From: Mycobacterium rhizamassiliense
GTDB taxonomy: Bacteria; Actinomycetota; Actinomycetes; Mycobacteriales; Mycobacteriaceae
Direction: 5' to 3'
DNA length: 64,000 bases
Assembly: GCF_900157375.1 (NCBI RefSeq)
Contig: NZ_LT721901.1
Location: 1,110,365-1,174,364 of the forward strand
Shown here: positions 63,527-64,000 of the stretch, piece after piece
Numbering within the stretch: the stretch's first letter is position 1
How the letters are laid out: every line of letters starts with the position of its first letter
Notes under the pieces: generated by a model
Databases searched by the model: none
What the model was told of the DNA's origin: nothing
Seen by the model: the letters and a program-made list of their open reading frames with translations, nothing else
Position numbers and translations under genes: made by a program

Positions 63527-64000
63527 ATGCAGATCGAGCCGTTGAGTGCGGAACTGATCGAACGTTATCTGGTGTCACGGGAGCTGCGGTTTTTCCGCAG
63601 CGACGACGGCGAGGATTTCCTGCTGGTGCTCTCCAACTACGAGCGCGGCAAGTTGCACGTGCACCTGCGGATCAACGGCCTGCGCCGCGACATCCTGGAG
63701 ATTTCGGTCAGCCCCGCCGCGTATTACCCCGCCACCGAACGCCCGCGCCTGATGGAACTCGTCAACGAGTGGAATCGAGACAACCACTGGCCCAAGGCGT
63801 TCGTGCGGGAAACGCCGCAGCCCAGCCACGTCGGCGTCGTCGGCGAAACCGCCTACCTGCTGGCCGACGGCATCCACGTCGCGGCGCTGGGCAACTTCAT
63901 CAAGTCCGGGGTCGAGTACGGCGCGGACCTGTTCGCCAAGATCGACCAGGCGATCTCCCTGCCCTCGGCCGACGCGCTGGAAGAGTGGATGGACCGCACC
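63527..64000 (+). CDS. YbjN-like domain protein (3' end beyond window)
   Basis: 158 codons visible, cut by the window edge. The sequence MQIEPLSAELIERYLVSREL, then RFFRSDDGEDFLLVLSNYER, LMELVNEWNRDNHWPKAFVR and FIKSGVEYGADLFAKIDQAI resembles the YbjN / type III secretion chaperone-like fold (a bacterial putative sensory transduction regulator). Two copies often sit in tandem in actinobacteria. There is no signal peptide or membrane segment. Function unknown. Confidence 0.7.
   Translation, partial: MQIEPLSAELIERYLVSRELRFFRSDDGEDFLLVLSNYERGKLHVHLRINGLRRDILEISVSPAAYYPATERPRLMELVNEWNRDNHWPKAFVRETPQPSHVGVVGETAYLLADGIHVAALGNFIKSGVEYGADLFAKIDQAISLPSADALEEWMDRT

Overview
The window is about 64 kb of high-GC DNA from a Mycobacterium, most likely a non-tuberculous species. 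It carries a PPE gene, numerous fadE/fadD lipid genes, the arabinofuranosyltransferase AftD, the lipoprotein LpqI, a 13E12-family HNH gene and an AAC(2')-I acetyltransferase. From memory, most of it follows the gene order of the M. tuberculosis Rv0230-Rv0280 region, read in the opposite orientation. Rv numbers given here are recalled homologies, not search results.

Layout. 0-2.2 kb: a P450 fragment, then a PPE3-like gene and a cysteine-free ribosomal protein L31 gene behind a Zur-like box. 2.26-3.35 kb: an intact IS481-family element whose target duplication supplies stop codons on both strands. 3.35-12.66 kb: an MpaB-type oxygenase, two TetR genes, a VOC protein, a hydrolase, a 2-hydroxyacid dehydrogenase and FadE6; then a frameshifted Gly/Trp/His-rich secreted protein, an AT-rich island with 8-bp-phased TACTGA repeats, and a ribbon-helix-helix protein gene. 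12.7-19 kb: FadD2, a LigD-like primase-polymerase, FecB2-like lipoprotein, KipI/KipA pair and AAC(2')-I. 19.2-27.9 kb: a nitrate/nitrite assimilation block (two NarK transporters, NnaR-type regulator, sirohydrochlorin chelatase, NirBD). 28-34 kb: heat-shock Acr2, a PEP-mutase-like enzyme, the succinate dehydrogenase operon and flavin reductase. 34-44 kb: a 2OG-Fe(II) oxygenase, then FadE5, FadA2, FabG4 and HtdX, a ClC channel, a TetR and LpqI. 44.3-50.5 kb: two DUF2613-like small proteins, AftD and an LMF-type membrane protein. 50.5-55.9 kb: a block I do not recall from the M. tuberculosis locus (NAD formate dehydrogenase, LysR, 13E12 HNH protein, acetolactate-synthase-like enzyme). 56-64 kb: GabD1, R2lox with its TetR, FadE4, the Php lactonase, an acyl-CoA ligase and a truncated YbjN-type gene.

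How it works together. The main themes are acyl-CoA and cell-envelope lipid metabolism, nitrite reduction to ammonium with siroheme supply, respiration through succinate dehydrogenase, and cell-wall arabinan and peptidoglycan turnover. Many genes sit beside their own TetR, and several divergent promoters carry clear inverted repeats. The most unusual parts are the ribbon-helix-helix gene with its phased repeats, the IS481 insertion that landed on a stop codon, and a TTAC-N6-GTAA motif shared by the fadE5 and fadA2/fabG4 promoters. No tRNA, rRNA or CRISPR array was seen.
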